Below, piece after piece: positions 18,653 to 27,707 of a DNA stretch of 64,000 nucleotides (position 1 is the stretch's first letter; each line of letters opens with the position of its first letter). A program made the position numbers and the translations under genes. The stretch is from positions 1,741,254-1,805,253 of the forward strand of contig NZ_LT965928.1 in the NCBI RefSeq assembly GCF_900239935.1, written 5' to 3'. Under the pieces are notes generated by a model, which ran no database searches, had not been told where the DNA came from, and worked only from the letters and a program-made list of their open reading frames with translations. The stretch comes from Pseudoalteromonas carrageenovora IAM 12662 (GTDB lineage Bacteria > Pseudomonadota > Gammaproteobacteria > Enterobacterales > Alteromonadaceae).

Positions 18653-20557
18653 TTGCAAGCTATTGTAATATCGTTATATAAAACTAATAATCAGCGTGTT
18701 AAAAAATTCTACACAAATCACTCAATTAGAGAGTCTGTATTGAAAGCCAAAGAAATTCGCAATTTTTACATTAACGAAGAGCAATCTGTTTATTTGCTTT
18801 CGCACCGCGATGCTAAAAAGCATCGTCAGTGGCTTAACATTTGTATTAAACAATTAACGCTGCTTGGTTATAAAAATGTAGAAATGATAGGCTCTGGTGC
18901 CTTTGGTTTTGTGTTCGCCGGTGATGACGATAATGGCTTACCTTGGGTTTTTAAGTTCTCGCGTATTACGCTTGCCCAAAGTGTGCGCGATCGCCTTGAA
19001 GACGAAGCGTATATGCTCTCACAAATTAACAATCCGCTTGTGCCAACCTTTTACGCGTTTGAGCGCATTAAAAAGCAAGGCATATTAATGATGGCACGCG
19101 CTATAGGCGAAGATCTTGAAAAAGTATCTTTAAAAAAAGGGCGTTTTAGTGCATCGCAAATAATGGCACTTGCTCTAAGGCTTCGTAATGTTTTAGTTGA
19201 TTTACGTAGTCATAAAAATGGCATTAGCCCACAACCTATTGTACATGGTGATATTAAGCCTTCGAACCTTGTGTGGGATGAAAAAACCGATGCGCTTTCA
19301 CTTGTTGATTGGGGAAGCTCTGTGTATGCGCAAGTTGATAGTAACAGTGAGCCTATTTCCAGTAACTTTATGGATTTAATGTCGGGAGATTTAAGCACGA
19401 CTAATGCGCGTATGGGGGATGTGTACTTCATTGGCGAAGCACAAATGTCGGGGGAGCAATCATCCCCACGTTTTGATGAGCAAGGTGTGGCAGCAACCTT
19501 GTATGCGCTAGCGTCGGCACAATCATGTCGTTTTGGATCGCAAGCTATTCCTGCGAGTTCTTTAGGCTTACCTAAAGAGCTGGCTAAAGTGATTGATGGC
19601 ATGCTTTCTAAAAACAAAGAAGAGCGTGACGGTGCGGGCGATTACTTTATGCGTAATATTACCACTATGGCCAAAGCGTATTTACCAGAAATAAAAACAC
19701 AACAACCACGACCCGCTGTACCATATTGGTTTGGTGGCGGCGATAAGCCTGACACGGTAGTTTATAGTTCACGTAAACAGTTTTTACGCCAAGCAGATCA
19801 TAAACAACAGCTATTAGATGTAAACGATGCGCAGCTTGACCGTTACTATAAAGAATTTTTGTTTGATACCGGTGATACCGAAAAGGCCTTTTTAGCGTCT
19901 ATTAGTCGTTTAGCTAAATATCCTGTAGTAGGGGGGTTAAGTTTTCATTGGAAGGATGAGTCTTTATTTGTTGAGTCATCACTTATTATGCACGAAGAAA
20001 CACTCGCAAACGCATTTACAGATGCAATAAACAACACGGTAATGCTTGCACAAGGTATTACACAAAAAGGGCTTTTTAAATGTTGTTTATTTGATGCGCG
20101 TAAAACTATTCAATTAGAGCGAGACGGTACTGGAGCATTTAAATTTGATAGCTTACCAGAGCTTGATTACGAAATAGTAAGCATGAAAGCTAACGAAATA
20201 ACACGCCCACATTCATACTTTGAAGATGGAAAAGACCCAGACGAGCAATTACAACTGCCTAAAAAAGTTATTAAATGTGTATTTGAACTTAATCAGATTC
20301 ACCATACGGGGTGTATTATTTTTGAAGCGCTGCCCGATAGAATGAAGATTCATCATTACTACCGACTATTAGACTCTACTAAAGAGGTAGAGTTTAAGCG
20401 CTTACTTAATAAATTAATGCAATACGCAGTTAATATTACAGATGTAGGTGTTGCTGGGTTTATGAAGCTACCTTATAAAAATACCCGCGAGTTTGAGCTA
20501 TGCGCTAAACAAGTTGAGAATTTTTTTCCTAAAAATCCAAAGCTTTTGCAAAGCTGA
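18653..20557 (+). CDS. Serine/threonine-type protein kinase with unknown C-terminal domain
   Basis: A kinase domain lies at about residues 80-335. EMIGSGAFGFVFAG is the glycine loop, VFKFSR holds the presumed ATP-binding Lys, VHGDIKPSNLVWD is the catalytic loop with Asp near residue 200, and VDWGSS replaces the common DFG, with Asp near 219. All key residues are present, so it is probably active. The C-terminal 280 residues match nothing that I recognise. The start at TTG 18653 lacks a good ribosome site and may lie slightly downstream. It stands alone, divergent from the TonB-receptor gene. Confidence 0.75.
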   Translation: MQAIVISLYKTNNQRVKKFYTNHSIRESVLKAKEIRNFYINEEQSVYLLSHRDAKKHRQWLNICIKQLTLLGYKNVEMIGSGAFGFVFAGDDDNGLPWVFKFSRITLAQSVRDRLEDEAYMLSQINNPLVPTFYAFERIKKQGILMMARAIGEDLEKVSLKKGRFSASQIMALALRLRNVLVDLRSHKNGISPQPIVHGDIKPSNLVWDEKTDALSLVDWGSSVYAQVDSNSEPISSNFMDLMSGDLSTTNARMGDVYFIGEAQMSGEQSSPRFDEQGVAATLYALASAQSCRFGSQAIPASSLGLPKELAKVIDGMLSKNKEERDGAGDYFMRNITTMAKAYLPEIKTQQPRPAVPYWFGGGDKPDTVVYSSRKQFLRQADHKQQLLDVNDAQLDRYYKEFLFDTGDTEKAFLASISRLAKYPVVGGLSFHWKDESLFVESSLIMHEETLANAFTDAINNTVMLAQGITQKGLFKCCLFDARKTIQLERDGTGAFKFDSLPELDYEIVSMKANEITRPHSYFEDGKDPDEQLQLPKKVIKCVFELNQIHHTGCIIFEALPDRMKIHHYYRLLDSTKEVEFKRLLNKLMQYAVNITDVGVAGFMKLPYKNTREFELCAKQVENFFPKNPKLLQS

Positions 20558-20609
20558 ATCTATAACATTACAGAGCATTATTAATTTTAAATCCAATTTT
20601 TCTAATTAT

Positions 20610-21161
20610 TTACAACTCATTTTTAAATATCGAGTTATAAGGTGAACTTTGAGAAATTGTAAATTGATGTACAGGTTTTTGGTTGTTTTTTGTAGTGATT
20701 AAGTAGCTGCTATCAGGCTTATTTTGACTAAATAATTTCATATTTAGTTTTAAGCTTTTTGTAATAATAGGCATCGTAAATTTACCGCTTAAGGCTAGAG
20801 TGTTAATGCCTGCATTATTTACTTTTACTGCGTTAGGGGTGATTTTAAGGTCTTTAACAGTAAATTTATAAAGTTGATTACTTAAATATAAGTGCGTGTG
20901 TATTTTTCGTTTTATCCTGCTTTTATGCGTATTAAATTCATCAATAGAAATTATGCCATTTTGGTTATTATCCACGTTGTAAAACACTGATATAGGAAGG
21001 GTAGCGCTAATAAAAATAGTGTCATCTTCGATGTTAAGTACTGCGTTATATTTATTCTCATTCGCAATGCTTGTATCTATAGAAAGTAAGCAAAGCATAA
21101 CAACGAATAGCATTGTCACATATTTAGACTTTGAGCTTAGGTAAAGGGTCGTATTGTTCAT
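20610..21161 (-). CDS. Secreted protein with an EF-hand-like loop
   Basis: The 183-residue protein has a membrane/signal segment (about residues 14-34, VTMLFVVMLCLLSIDTSIA) and a Ca-binding-like loop DNNQNGIISIDEF near residue 67, which fits the EF-hand pattern D-x-N-x-N-G-x-I-x-x-x-E. The remainder is beta-rich. Similar proteins are annotated only as hypothetical. Its neighbours face other ways, so it is probably monocistronic. Confidence 0.6.
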   Translation of the reverse strand: MNNTTLYLSSKSKYVTMLFVVMLCLLSIDTSIANENKYNAVLNIEDDTIFISATLPISVFYNVDNNQNGIISIDEFNTHKSRIKRKIHTHLYLSNQLYKFTVKDLKITPNAVKVNNAGINTLALSGKFTMPIITKSLKLNMKLFSQNKPDSSYLITTKNNQKPVHQFTISQSSPYNSIFKNEL

Positions 21162-21326
21162 TTTTTAAAAGTCATGAGTTTAGATAAGTCACTTTTAAAT
21201 AATATTGTGCAAGTAATGTGTAAAAATAAGTCAACATTAAACAGATTAGTAATGTGTCGGATTTTACTATTGACTTAACTGTTATAAAATCAGCTTATTA
21301 GCACTCTACGGTAATTAATATAAGTT

Positions 21327-21758
21327 ATGGCAAAGTCTAAACCTGAGGTTTCTATTCAAAGTTATGGGATTTATTCAACGTGGGATAGCAAAAGCAAAGC
21401 GTTACCGCAAATTGAGCAATTTACAACTAATGTTACTGCCAAACTTGATGTGGAGTTTGGCTTAATAGTTAATATTAAAAAAGCCAAAGGCGAAAAGCTC
21501 CATTTTTGTATTTATCATCCTGATATACCCAATGAAGAGGGCGAGGTAATGGCTCCGTTTGATGGAGTTGAATACGTTAAAGACAATGACTGGCATTTTT
21601 ATTTAGGCGATACATTGTGGGAGCCTATTGAAAATAAACTCGGTGATTGGCGAATGACGCTTACATTAAATAATAAAGTTATTGCAGATAAAACGTTTAA
21701 TATAGCCCTTGAACAACAAGGCTCTGAAAATGAATTTTGGAGAAAAAGAGGGTATTAA
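21327..21758 (+). CDS. DUF3859 domain protein
   Basis: This 143-residue cytoplasmic protein matches DUF3859 over its whole length, for example VSIQSYGIYSTWDSKSKALP at the N-terminus and WEPIENKLGDWRMTL near the end. Function is unknown. A strong bidirectional terminator follows at 21813. Confidence 0.7.
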   Translation: MAKSKPEVSIQSYGIYSTWDSKSKALPQIEQFTTNVTAKLDVEFGLIVNIKKAKGEKLHFCIYHPDIPNEEGEVMAPFDGVEYVKDNDWHFYLGDTLWEPIENKLGDWRMTLTLNNKVIADKTFNIALEQQGSENEFWRKRGY

Positions 21759-21812
21759 TATAGAAGCTATCCGCTTTATACAATTTACTACTAAAGCAAA
21801 ATTTACCCACAA

Positions 21813-21838
21813 AAAAAGCCAATATAGATTGGCTTTTT
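21813..21838. terminator. Bidirectional Rho-independent terminator
   Basis: Arms AAAAAGCCAAT (21813-21823) and ATTGGCTTTTT (21828-21838) enclose ATAG. The A-run and T-run give a terminator in both directions, for the DUF3859 gene and the converging VF530 gene. Confidence 0.85.
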
Positions 21839-21860
21839 AGTTTAAATTTTTCACTAAAGC

Positions 21861-22277
21861 TTAGTTACCCCAAGGGTTGCTTGCATTAGAGCGTTGTTTA
21901 CGAGCGCGGGCACGTTGTTTAGTCTCTTTTTTTTCCATGATACGTTTTGCATCACTAAAGCTTAATTCGCATGGTTCACCTGGTTTATGATCCTCAGGGA
22001 TCACTCTATCGCGTGGTGGCAACTCGTACTGAACATCGTCCGGTTTAGGTAAGTTTTTAAGGCGGTAAAGATAAAAATTGTCTACCTTTTCTTGTGCCCA
22101 TTGGGTTTTACGCAAAAATTTTACCGCAGATTTAATGTCTGGATTGTTTTTAAAACAATTAAGTTGCAAATAAGCGTGAAGAAGTTCCCACCCATATTGT
22201 TCAACCAGCTCTTCAACCACTTGTTCTAATTTTACGCCTTGCAGTGGGTTATTACTGAAAAGTTCTTGGTTGCTCAT
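21861..22277 (-). CDS. VF530-family (DUF2132) protein
   Basis: The N-terminal half, NNPLQGVKLEQVVEELVEQY, then GWELLHAYLQLNCF and VKFLRKTQWAQEKVDNFYLY, is the DUF2132/VF530 domain, a small helical domain with proposed DNA binding. The protein is longer (138 residues) than the bare domain and carries a charged C-terminus rich in Lys and Arg (KKETKQRARARKQR). It is a single gene with converging and diverging neighbours. Confidence 0.8.
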   Translation of the reverse strand: MSNQELFSNNPLQGVKLEQVVEELVEQYGWELLHAYLQLNCFKNNPDIKSAVKFLRKTQWAQEKVDNFYLYRLKNLPKPDDVQYELPPRDRVIPEDHKPGEPCELSFSDAKRIMEKKETKQRARARKQRSNASNPWGN

Positions 22278-22350
22278 AGGTGTTGCCTCGTTATTAAAAA
22301 TACAAAGCGTATTATAAATTTAATACCGAGGCTTTAACAGGATAATTAGC

Positions 22351-23343
22351 CTAACTTTGACAATTAACTACTACACGGCCACGAATTTTCCCTTGCATAA
22401 GTAACTCAGCGTTATCAATTACTTGATCTAGCGTGATTTCGCTAGAGATTTTATCAAGGTAATCTGCTTTAACTAATGTGGCTAATTTATTCCACGCTTC
22501 TACTCGGTCAGCTTTAGGGCGCATTACGCTATCAATGCCAATTAACGATACACCACGTAAAATAAAAGGCGCAACTGATGCGGGTAAATCCATGCCTTGG
22601 GCAAGTCCACATGCTGTAACAACGCCACCATATTTTAATGAGGCACAAATGTTGGCGAGTGTATGGCTTCCTACAGAGTCTATTGCGCCAGCAAAGCGCT
22701 CTTTTTGTAATGGTTTGCCTGGGCTTGAAAGCTCGTTTCTATCTATTACTTGCGAAGCCCCTAACTCTTTTAAATAATCGCTTTGATCTAATCTACCTGT
22801 TGCAGCCGTTACGTTAAAGCCAAGTTGATTTAATAAATAAATAGCAAAGCTACCCACACCACCATTAGCACCGGTTACGAGCACTTCGCCTGAGCTTGGA
22901 GTAATACCTTGTTTTTCAAGCGCGATAACACTGAGCATTGCAGTGTATCCTGCGGTGCCTATTTGCATAGCTTGCTTTGGTGAAATTGCAGCTGGAAGAG
23001 GAATTAACCAATCACTATTTAGTGCCGCTTTTTGAGCAAGGCCACCCCAATGTTTTTCGCCAACACCAAAGCCATTTAAAATAACATTATCGCCACTTTT
23101 AAATTCATCGCTGGTGGACTCAGTAACACTCCCTACTAAGTCAATGCCAGGCACCATAGGGAAGCTTCGTACAACAGGGCCTTTACCAGTAATAGCTAAT
23201 CCATCTTTATAGTTAAGCGTACTGTAAAGCACATCTATCGATACATTTTCGTTTGGTAAATCACTGTTTTCGATAGTTGTTAAAGTAGCGCTATAGTTAT
23301 TTTCGTCTTTGTTAATAACAACTGCTTTAATTGGGTTGCTCAT
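22351..23343 (-). CDS. acuI: MDR-family acrylyl-CoA reductase-like oxidoreductase
   Basis: The 330-residue protein is a zinc-free medium-chain dehydrogenase of the YhdH/AcuI group. LNYKDGLAITGKGPVVRSFP and VPGIDLVGSV are typical, VTGANGGVGSFAIYLL is the NADPH-binding loop, and GVSLIGIDSVMRP is a signature of YhdH/AcuI. Such enzymes reduce acrylyl-CoA with NADPH in the cytoplasm. A TetR gene lies upstream on the same strand, and both promoters carry the same palindrome, as in acrylate-responsive pairs. Another quinone-oxidoreductase role cannot be excluded. Confidence 0.8.
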   Translation of the reverse strand: MSNPIKAVVINKDENNYSATLTTIENSDLPNENVSIDVLYSTLNYKDGLAITGKGPVVRSFPMVPGIDLVGSVTESTSDEFKSGDNVILNGFGVGEKHWGGLAQKAALNSDWLIPLPAAISPKQAMQIGTAGYTAMLSVIALEKQGITPSSGEVLVTGANGGVGSFAIYLLNQLGFNVTAATGRLDQSDYLKELGASQVIDRNELSSPGKPLQKERFAGAIDSVGSHTLANICASLKYGGVVTACGLAQGMDLPASVAPFILRGVSLIGIDSVMRPKADRVEAWNKLATLVKADYLDKISSEITLDQVIDNAELLMQGKIRGRVVVNCQS

Positions 23344-23356
23344 GGGATATCCTTTT

Positions 23357-23369
23357 AGACCGATCGTCT
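23357..23369. promoter_or_regulatory. TetR-type operator upstream of acuI
   Basis: AGACCGATCGTCT is a near-palindrome located 14 bp before the acuI start. The same core AGACCGATCG recurs at 24067-24079 upstream of the TetR gene. Shared sites at the regulator and its neighbour point to the TetR protein as the binder. Confidence 0.65.
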
Positions 23370-23392
23370 TTTAATGTGTAAAAAAAAGCGCA

Positions 23393-24028
23393 TTAAGTTA
23401 GTAATGCGCGTAAAAACATTTCTGTATACAAAGTAAGCGGGGTGCTTGTTTTGGTAAGTTTAGCGCGCATAACCGCGCCTTCCCAACCAATCCAAAAGTA
23501 CTCGCTCATCAAAGAGCTGTTAACGTTATTAGCAATAGTGCCTTGTTGTTTTGCTTGGTTTAAACACAGCTCAAGGTGTTTTTGCCATGTAACATAGCTT
23601 TGCATTAACCGTATTTTAAAATCGTCACTTAGGTGGTTAAGTTCTTGATTTAAATTACCAACTAAACAACCACGTTTAAATTCGTATTTTTGCATTCCTT
23701 TAATGGCACTTTGCGTAAAATTAACAATGCGCTCTAAAGGGGGCGTGGCCTCATCTTTTAAATAATAATTTAGCTTAGCAATAAAGTAAGTGTCGTAGGC
23801 ATCTACTAAAGCTATACCGTATGCTTCTTTACTTTTAAAGTAGTGATAAAAAGAGCCCTTAGGTACCGCTGCTTTTTTTAAAATTGTATCTAAGCCAGTA
23901 GCGCTAAAGCCAAACTCAGTAAGTGTTTCAAGCCCTGTTCTTATTAAAAGCGCTTTTGTATCTGCGTTTTCGCGTGGCACTTTAGGAGGGCGCCCACGCC
24001 TTACTGGACTTTTATCGTTACTTTGCAT
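23393..24028 (-). CDS. TetR-family repressor, probable regulator of acuI
   Basis: The 211-residue protein has an N-terminal TetR helix-turn-helix (ALLIRTGLETLTEFGFSATG, then LKKAAVPKGSFYHYFKSKEA) and a variable ligand domain. It starts with a basic RRGRPPK tail. It lies 49 bp upstream of the acuI gene, and two matching operators suggest that it represses both itself and acuI, with acrylate or an aldehyde as a possible inducer (inference). Confidence 0.8.
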   Translation of the reverse strand: MQSNDKSPVRRGRPPKVPRENADTKALLIRTGLETLTEFGFSATGLDTILKKAAVPKGSFYHYFKSKEAYGIALVDAYDTYFIAKLNYYLKDEATPPLERIVNFTQSAIKGMQKYEFKRGCLVGNLNQELNHLSDDFKIRLMQSYVTWQKHLELCLNQAKQQGTIANNVNSSLMSEYFWIGWEGAVMRAKLTKTSTPLTLYTEMFLRALLT

Positions 24029-24440
24029 AAATAAATAAACTGGTTGTTTTTTGTTAAGTACAATATAGACCGATCGACTTTAAATAATCAAGTATAAATT
24101 TAAATTGTATAAAATTAATTCAATATAGAATTTTTACTAGATAGAAATAAAAATGTCATAGTTACAATTTTGTTTGGAACTAAGTGAAAATAGGTGAGTC
24201 GTAATTTATGTACTTAAGTACATTTTAGCGATTATTAAGTCGCATTTTATTTAGCATAAAACCGGTCAAATTAAATGTTGTATGACCACTTACTTTTTTA
24301 AATGTTAATTCATTTTTGCATCAGCAGCTTAGTTAAAGTCAAATAATTTAATTGCTTTTACGATTTGAATTTTACATTTTTATTAACTATTCATTAACTG
24401 TAGATTTCACTAATGCTACAAAAAACATACAAATAAAAAG
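24029..24440. other. Intergenic region between TetR gene and rmf
   Basis: No gene is visible in these 412 bp. The left part holds the TetR operator at 24067-24079. The right part must carry the rmf promoter; AT-rich DNA before the gene is in keeping with stationary-phase control, but I cannot fix a box. Confidence 0.6.
24067..24079. promoter_or_regulatory. TetR-type operator upstream of the TetR gene
   Basis: AGACCGATCGACT shares 12 of 13 bases with the site before acuI and lies 38 bp ahead of the repressor start, consistent with autorepression. Confidence 0.65.
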
Positions 24441-24455
24441 GTGAGGATATTACCG

Positions 24456-24626
24456 ATGAAGAGACAGAAAAGAGATCGTTTAGAAAGAGCTCATTCTCAA
24501 GGTTTTAAAGCAGGTTTAGCTGGTCGCTCTAAAGAGCTATGCCCTTATCAACAAATCGATCCTAAGTCAGAGTGGTTAGGAGGTTGGCGTGAAGCGATTG
24601 AAAACCGCAACATGTACAAAACCTAA
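24456..24626 (+). CDS. rmf: Ribosome modulation factor
   Basis: The 56-residue protein MKRQKRDRLERAHSQGFKAG and the later GRSKELCP, WLGGWREA are diagnostic for RMF, which pairs 70S ribosomes into inactive 100S dimers in stationary phase. I chose the ATG at 24456, which gives the standard length, over the GTG at 24441; GAGG at 24443-24446 serves as ribosome site. It converges on fabA, as in many gammaproteobacteria, with a shared terminator. Confidence 0.95.
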   Translation: MKRQKRDRLERAHSQGFKAGLAGRSKELCPYQQIDPKSEWLGGWREAIENRNMYKT

Positions 24627-24648
24627 TTAGTTACAACCGAATTAAAGC

Positions 24649-24676
24649 AAAAAGGCCTCCAAATGGAGGCCTTTTT
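24649..24676. terminator. Bidirectional terminator between rmf and fabA
   Basis: Perfect 12-base arms AAAAAGGCCTCC (24649-24660) and GGAGGCCTTTTT (24665-24676) surround AAAT. It terminates both converging genes. Confidence 0.9.
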
Positions 24677-24694
24677 GTTTAGCAATTTAATAAA

Positions 24695-25210
24695 TTAAAA
24701 CGCACTAGTGTCTTGAAATAAGCCCACTTTTAAATCTTTTGCTTCGTAGATCACTCGGCCATCTACTTCAACAGTACCATCTGCTACGCCCATAAACAGT
24801 TTACGTTTAATTACACGTTTCATTTCAAGACGGTATGTTACTTTTTTATTGGTTGGTAATATTTGGCCTGTAAACTTAACTTCGCCCACACCAAGTGCAC
24901 GACCAAGACCAGGGCCACCAGACCAACCTAAGTAAAAGCCAACTAGCTGCCACATTGCATCTAGGCCTAAACAACCAGGCATTACAGGGTCACCTTTAAA
25001 GTGACAATCGAAAAACCAAAGGCTCGGGTCAATATCAAGCTCAGCAATAATTTCCCCTTTACCATGGCTTCCGCCGTCAGCAGTAATAGAAGTAATGCGG
25101 TCCATCATTAACATGTTGTCACTTGGTAAACGACAGTTGCCTTCACCAAACATTTCACCTTGACCACAAAGGATCAACTCTTCTTTTGTATAGCTATTTT
25201 TAGGTTCCAT
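24695..25210 (-). CDS. fabA: 3-hydroxydecanoyl-ACP dehydratase/isomerase
   Basis: The 171-residue protein is FabA, which dehydrates 3-hydroxyacyl-ACP and isomerises trans-2- to cis-3-decenoyl-ACP to start unsaturated fatty acid synthesis. The catalytic His lies in [20 protein letters not shown], where the helix also supplies the Asp of GLDAMWQ. Length and sequence are standard. A FabR-type palindrome sits about 34 bp upstream of the start. Confidence 0.97.
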   Translation of the reverse strand: MEPKNSYTKEELILCGQGEMFGEGNCRLPSDNMLMMDRITSITADGGSHGKGEIIAELDIDPSLWFFDCHFKGDPVMPGCLGLDAMWQLVGFYLGWSGGPGLGRALGVGEVKFTGQILPTNKKVTYRLEMKRVIKRKLFMGVADGTVEVDGRVIYEAKDLKVGLFQDTSAF

Positions 25211-25243
25211 AACACTTATCTTCGCTTAGAAATTGCCAAGTAC

Positions 25244-25267
25244 TTTAGCGTACACTTGTACGCTAAA
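25244..25267. promoter_or_regulatory. FabR-type operator of fabA
   Basis: Perfect 11-base arms TTTAGCGTACA (25244-25254) and TGTACGCTAAA (25257-25267) surround CT. The core AGCGTACA...TGTACGCT agrees with the known FabR site of unsaturated fatty acid genes in gammaproteobacteria. FabR would repress fabA according to the membrane unsaturation state. Confidence 0.8.
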
Positions 25268-25413
25268 CAACTCGGAGCAGTTAAAAAATCAAATAATTGC
25301 GTGTTTTATCACCAATCAATCAATACGATTGGTTTTTGCACTATAAAACCGCGCAATTACAATCAGAAATCATTATAATTACCCCTGACTTATAACCAGT
25401 TTAAAGGAAGTTT

Positions 25414-26271
25414 ATGATCCTTTTTGTTAACTCACTAACAGTGATTGATTTTTCTTACTTATGTAACAAACGTGGCGCCGTTGGCGAGAGCTGGATTGTT
25501 GATTTAACTTTGCACGGTAAGCTAAACGACAAGTCTATGGTATTAGACTTTGGCTTAGTTAAAAAGCAAATCAAAGGCATTATTGATGACTGTATTGATC
25601 ACCGATTAGCCATTCCATCAGGCCTTACAGGTTCAGTTAATGAATTCGAAAATCACAAAACACTTGATTGTACGTTTGGTGATAACAAGCATTTAGCAAT
25701 GAGTGCTCCTCATCAAGCTTATTGCATGATAGATGCAGAGCAAGTAAATGTTGAATCGGTAACAGAATTTTTAATTGCTACTATTTTACCTAAATTACCA
25801 GACAACATAGAAAAAATTGAGCTTGAACTCAAACCTGAGCATAGCCAAAGTTTTTATTATCATTACAGTCACGGGCTTAAAAAGCACGACGGTAATTGTC
25901 AGCGCATTATTCATGGCCATCGTTCACAAATTGGTATTAGCCTTGATGGTATTTCTATGCCTCGCCTGCAAAAAGAATGGTCTCAAAAATGGGAAGATAT
26001 TTACCTAGCCACGAGTGAAGATAAAATTGATGCTAAAGATTTAAAACACGTATCAGCTAAATCTGATGATGTGTGTTTTGCATATACATCTGCACAAGGC
26101 TATTTTGAAATGGCCATTAGTGAGTCGCGATGCGATATTTTACCTGTTGATACTACGGTTGAATGTATTGCTGAGCACGTAGCTGGCCAAGTAAAAGCTC
26201 AATACCCTGATAAAGACGTAAAAATAACGGCTTATGAAGGAGTCGGAAAAGGATCGATTAGTTATGCTTAA
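25414..26271 (+). CDS. 6-carboxytetrahydropterin synthase-like protein (QueD/PTPS family)
   Basis: The 285-residue protein has two PTPS-like halves. The second half shows HGLKKHDGNCQRIIHGHRSQ, where CQRIIHGHR corresponds to the catalytic Cys and zinc His residues of QueD; the first half carries SAPHQAYCMIDAEQVNVESV. This long variant is common in marine gammaproteobacteria and is annotated as 6-pyruvoyl-tetrahydropterin synthase-like. A queuosine precursor role is likely but not certain. It overlaps the M23 peptidase gene by eight bases. Confidence 0.7.
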   Translation: MILFVNSLTVIDFSYLCNKRGAVGESWIVDLTLHGKLNDKSMVLDFGLVKKQIKGIIDDCIDHRLAIPSGLTGSVNEFENHKTLDCTFGDNKHLAMSAPHQAYCMIDAEQVNVESVTEFLIATILPKLPDNIEKIELELKPEHSQSFYYHYSHGLKKHDGNCQRIIHGHRSQIGISLDGISMPRLQKEWSQKWEDIYLATSEDKIDAKDLKHVSAKSDDVCFAYTSAQGYFEMAISESRCDILPVDTTVECIAEHVAGQVKAQYPDKDVKITAYEGVGKGSISYA

Positions 26272-27082
26272 AACACTTTTGGCAACAGCACTAATTACCT
26301 CTGCAAGTTTTAACGCGATGGCGCTTGAACTAAAAGGGCACCTTACGCAAGGTGGCTTGGTTACCGGTAAGTTAGATAATGTTAAATCTGTAACTTTAGA
26401 TGGCACTGAGTTAAAGCTTTCAAAAAATGGCCATTTTGTATTTGGTTTTGGCAGAGATGCTGACACTGCTCATACGTTAACTTGGGTAGACAGCTCTGGC
26501 ATAGAACATACTCAACACTTAGCAATAACAAAGCGCGACTACAAAATTGACAAAATTACAGGTGTGGCAAAAAAATATGTGTCGCCACCAAAAGAAGTAA
26601 GTGCTCGAATTAGCCGCGAAGCTTTAGCAGTGCGTAAAGCGCGTGAAGTAAATTCAGACTTAGAATACTTTTTAGATCCCGTTTTGAAGCCAGCAGAGGG
26701 ACGTATTTCGGGTGTTTATGGGAGCCAGCGTTATTTCAATGGCGAGCCGCGCAGACCTCACTTTGGGTTAGATATAGCTAATAAAACAGGTTCACCTGTG
26801 TATGCACCAATAAGTGGAACTGTAGTCTATGCTGAGCCTGATTTATATTATTCAGGTGGCACTTTAATTATTGATCATGGCCACGGTGTTACCTCTACAT
26901 ATATTCATTTAAGTAAGTTAGATGTAAAAGTAGGTGATAAAATTATTCAAGGTAATAAAGTAGCTGAAATTGGTGCAACTGGTCGTGTTACTGGCCCACA
27001 TTTAGATTGGCGTTTTAACTGGAAAGGTGAACGTCTAGATCCAGCATTACTAATGCAAGATACCCTTGCAAATAAAAAGTAG
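26264..27082 (+). CDS. M23-family metallopeptidase
   Basis: From the ATG at 26264 the 272-residue protein starts with a signal peptide (LKTLLATALITSASFNAMAL). The peptidase domain is at the C-terminus: PHFGLDIANKTGSPVYAP supplies His and Asp zinc ligands, DHGHGVTSTYIHLSK a catalytic His, and GPHLDWRFNW the third motif. The usual HxH at that point reads HLD here. It should act on peptidoglycan in the periplasm. It overlaps the QueD-like gene and is followed five bases later by a thioesterase gene. Confidence 0.85.
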   Translation: MLKTLLATALITSASFNAMALELKGHLTQGGLVTGKLDNVKSVTLDGTELKLSKNGHFVFGFGRDADTAHTLTWVDSSGIEHTQHLAITKRDYKIDKITGVAKKYVSPPKEVSARISREALAVRKAREVNSDLEYFLDPVLKPAEGRISGVYGSQRYFNGEPRRPHFGLDIANKTGSPVYAPISGTVVYAEPDLYYSGGTLIIDHGHGVTSTYIHLSKLDVKVGDKIIQGNKVAEIGATGRVTGPHLDWRFNWKGERLDPALLMQDTLANKK

Positions 27083-27087
27083 AGACT

Positions 27088-27522
27088 ATGACTAACATTG
27101 AGCGTGATGCTGTAATTGCACAACGAATAGAAGATTCAACTACATCGGTTACTAAAACGGTGTTTCCGGGTCGTACTAATCACCATAATACACTTTTTGG
27201 TGGTGATGCTTTAGCTTGGATGGACGAGGTGGCTTTTATTGCAGCTACTCGTTTTTGTAGAAAGCCATTAGTGACTATTTCTTCTGACCGTGTTGATTTT
27301 AAAGAAGCAATACCTGCGGGTACATTTGCAGAGTTAATAGCAAAAGTAGTGCATGTTGGTAATACGAGCTTAAAGGTAGATGTAGATATTTTATTAGAGA
27401 CAATGCATAAAGATGATAAGCACTCTGCTATAAGCGGTAGCTTTACATTTGTAGCAGTTGATGATGATCACAGACCAACACCAGTAGTCTGTGATAAAAT
27501 GCTTAATGGATTTAAAGAATAA
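27088..27522 (+). CDS. Acyl-CoA thioesterase (hotdog fold, YciA type)
   Basis: The 144-residue protein has the hotdog-fold thioesterase motif TVFPGRTNHHNTLFGGDALA, then WMDEVAFIAATRF, as in YciA and BACH-type enzymes that hydrolyse acyl-CoA. The Asp of WMDE is the usual catalytic acid. It follows the M23 gene by five bases and ends before a good terminator, so the three genes from 25414 form one unit. Confidence 0.85.
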   Translation: MTNIERDAVIAQRIEDSTTSVTKTVFPGRTNHHNTLFGGDALAWMDEVAFIAATRFCRKPLVTISSDRVDFKEAIPAGTFAELIAKVVHVGNTSLKVDVDILLETMHKDDKHSAISGSFTFVAVDDDHRPTPVVCDKMLNGFKE

Positions 27523-27548
27523 CTTTTTATTTAAAGTTATTAAGAAAA

Positions 27549-27579
27549 ATATAAGCACCATTTAGGTGCTTATATTTTC
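27549..27579 (+). terminator. Terminator of the QueD-like/M23/thioesterase unit
   Basis: Arms ATATAAGCACC (27549-27559) and GGTGCTTATAT (27565-27575) enclose ATTTA and are followed by TTTC. Confidence 0.8.
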
Positions 27580-27671
27580 AGACAAAAAGAACACATCATA
27601 CTAATTATGTCTATATAATAAACTAAGCAATCTAGCTAAATAAAAAAGTTTCTATCAATGTGGTAGTAGGA

Positions 27672-27694
27672 GAGGTATGGCAGTTCCATACCTC
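27672..27694 (-). terminator. Hairpin downstream of the antiporter gene
   Basis: Arms GAGGTATGG (27672-27680) and CCATACCTC (27686-27694) lie just after the antiporter stop on the minus strand. There is no T-run behind it on that strand, so its role as a terminator is uncertain. Confidence 0.45.
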
Positions 27695-27707
27695 ATTTAA
27701 AGCGTAC

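Noticed and set aside
19210..19617. Minus-strand frame of 135 codons in the kinase gene
   Set aside because: It lies opposite the conserved catalytic region of the kinase and encodes nothing recognisable.
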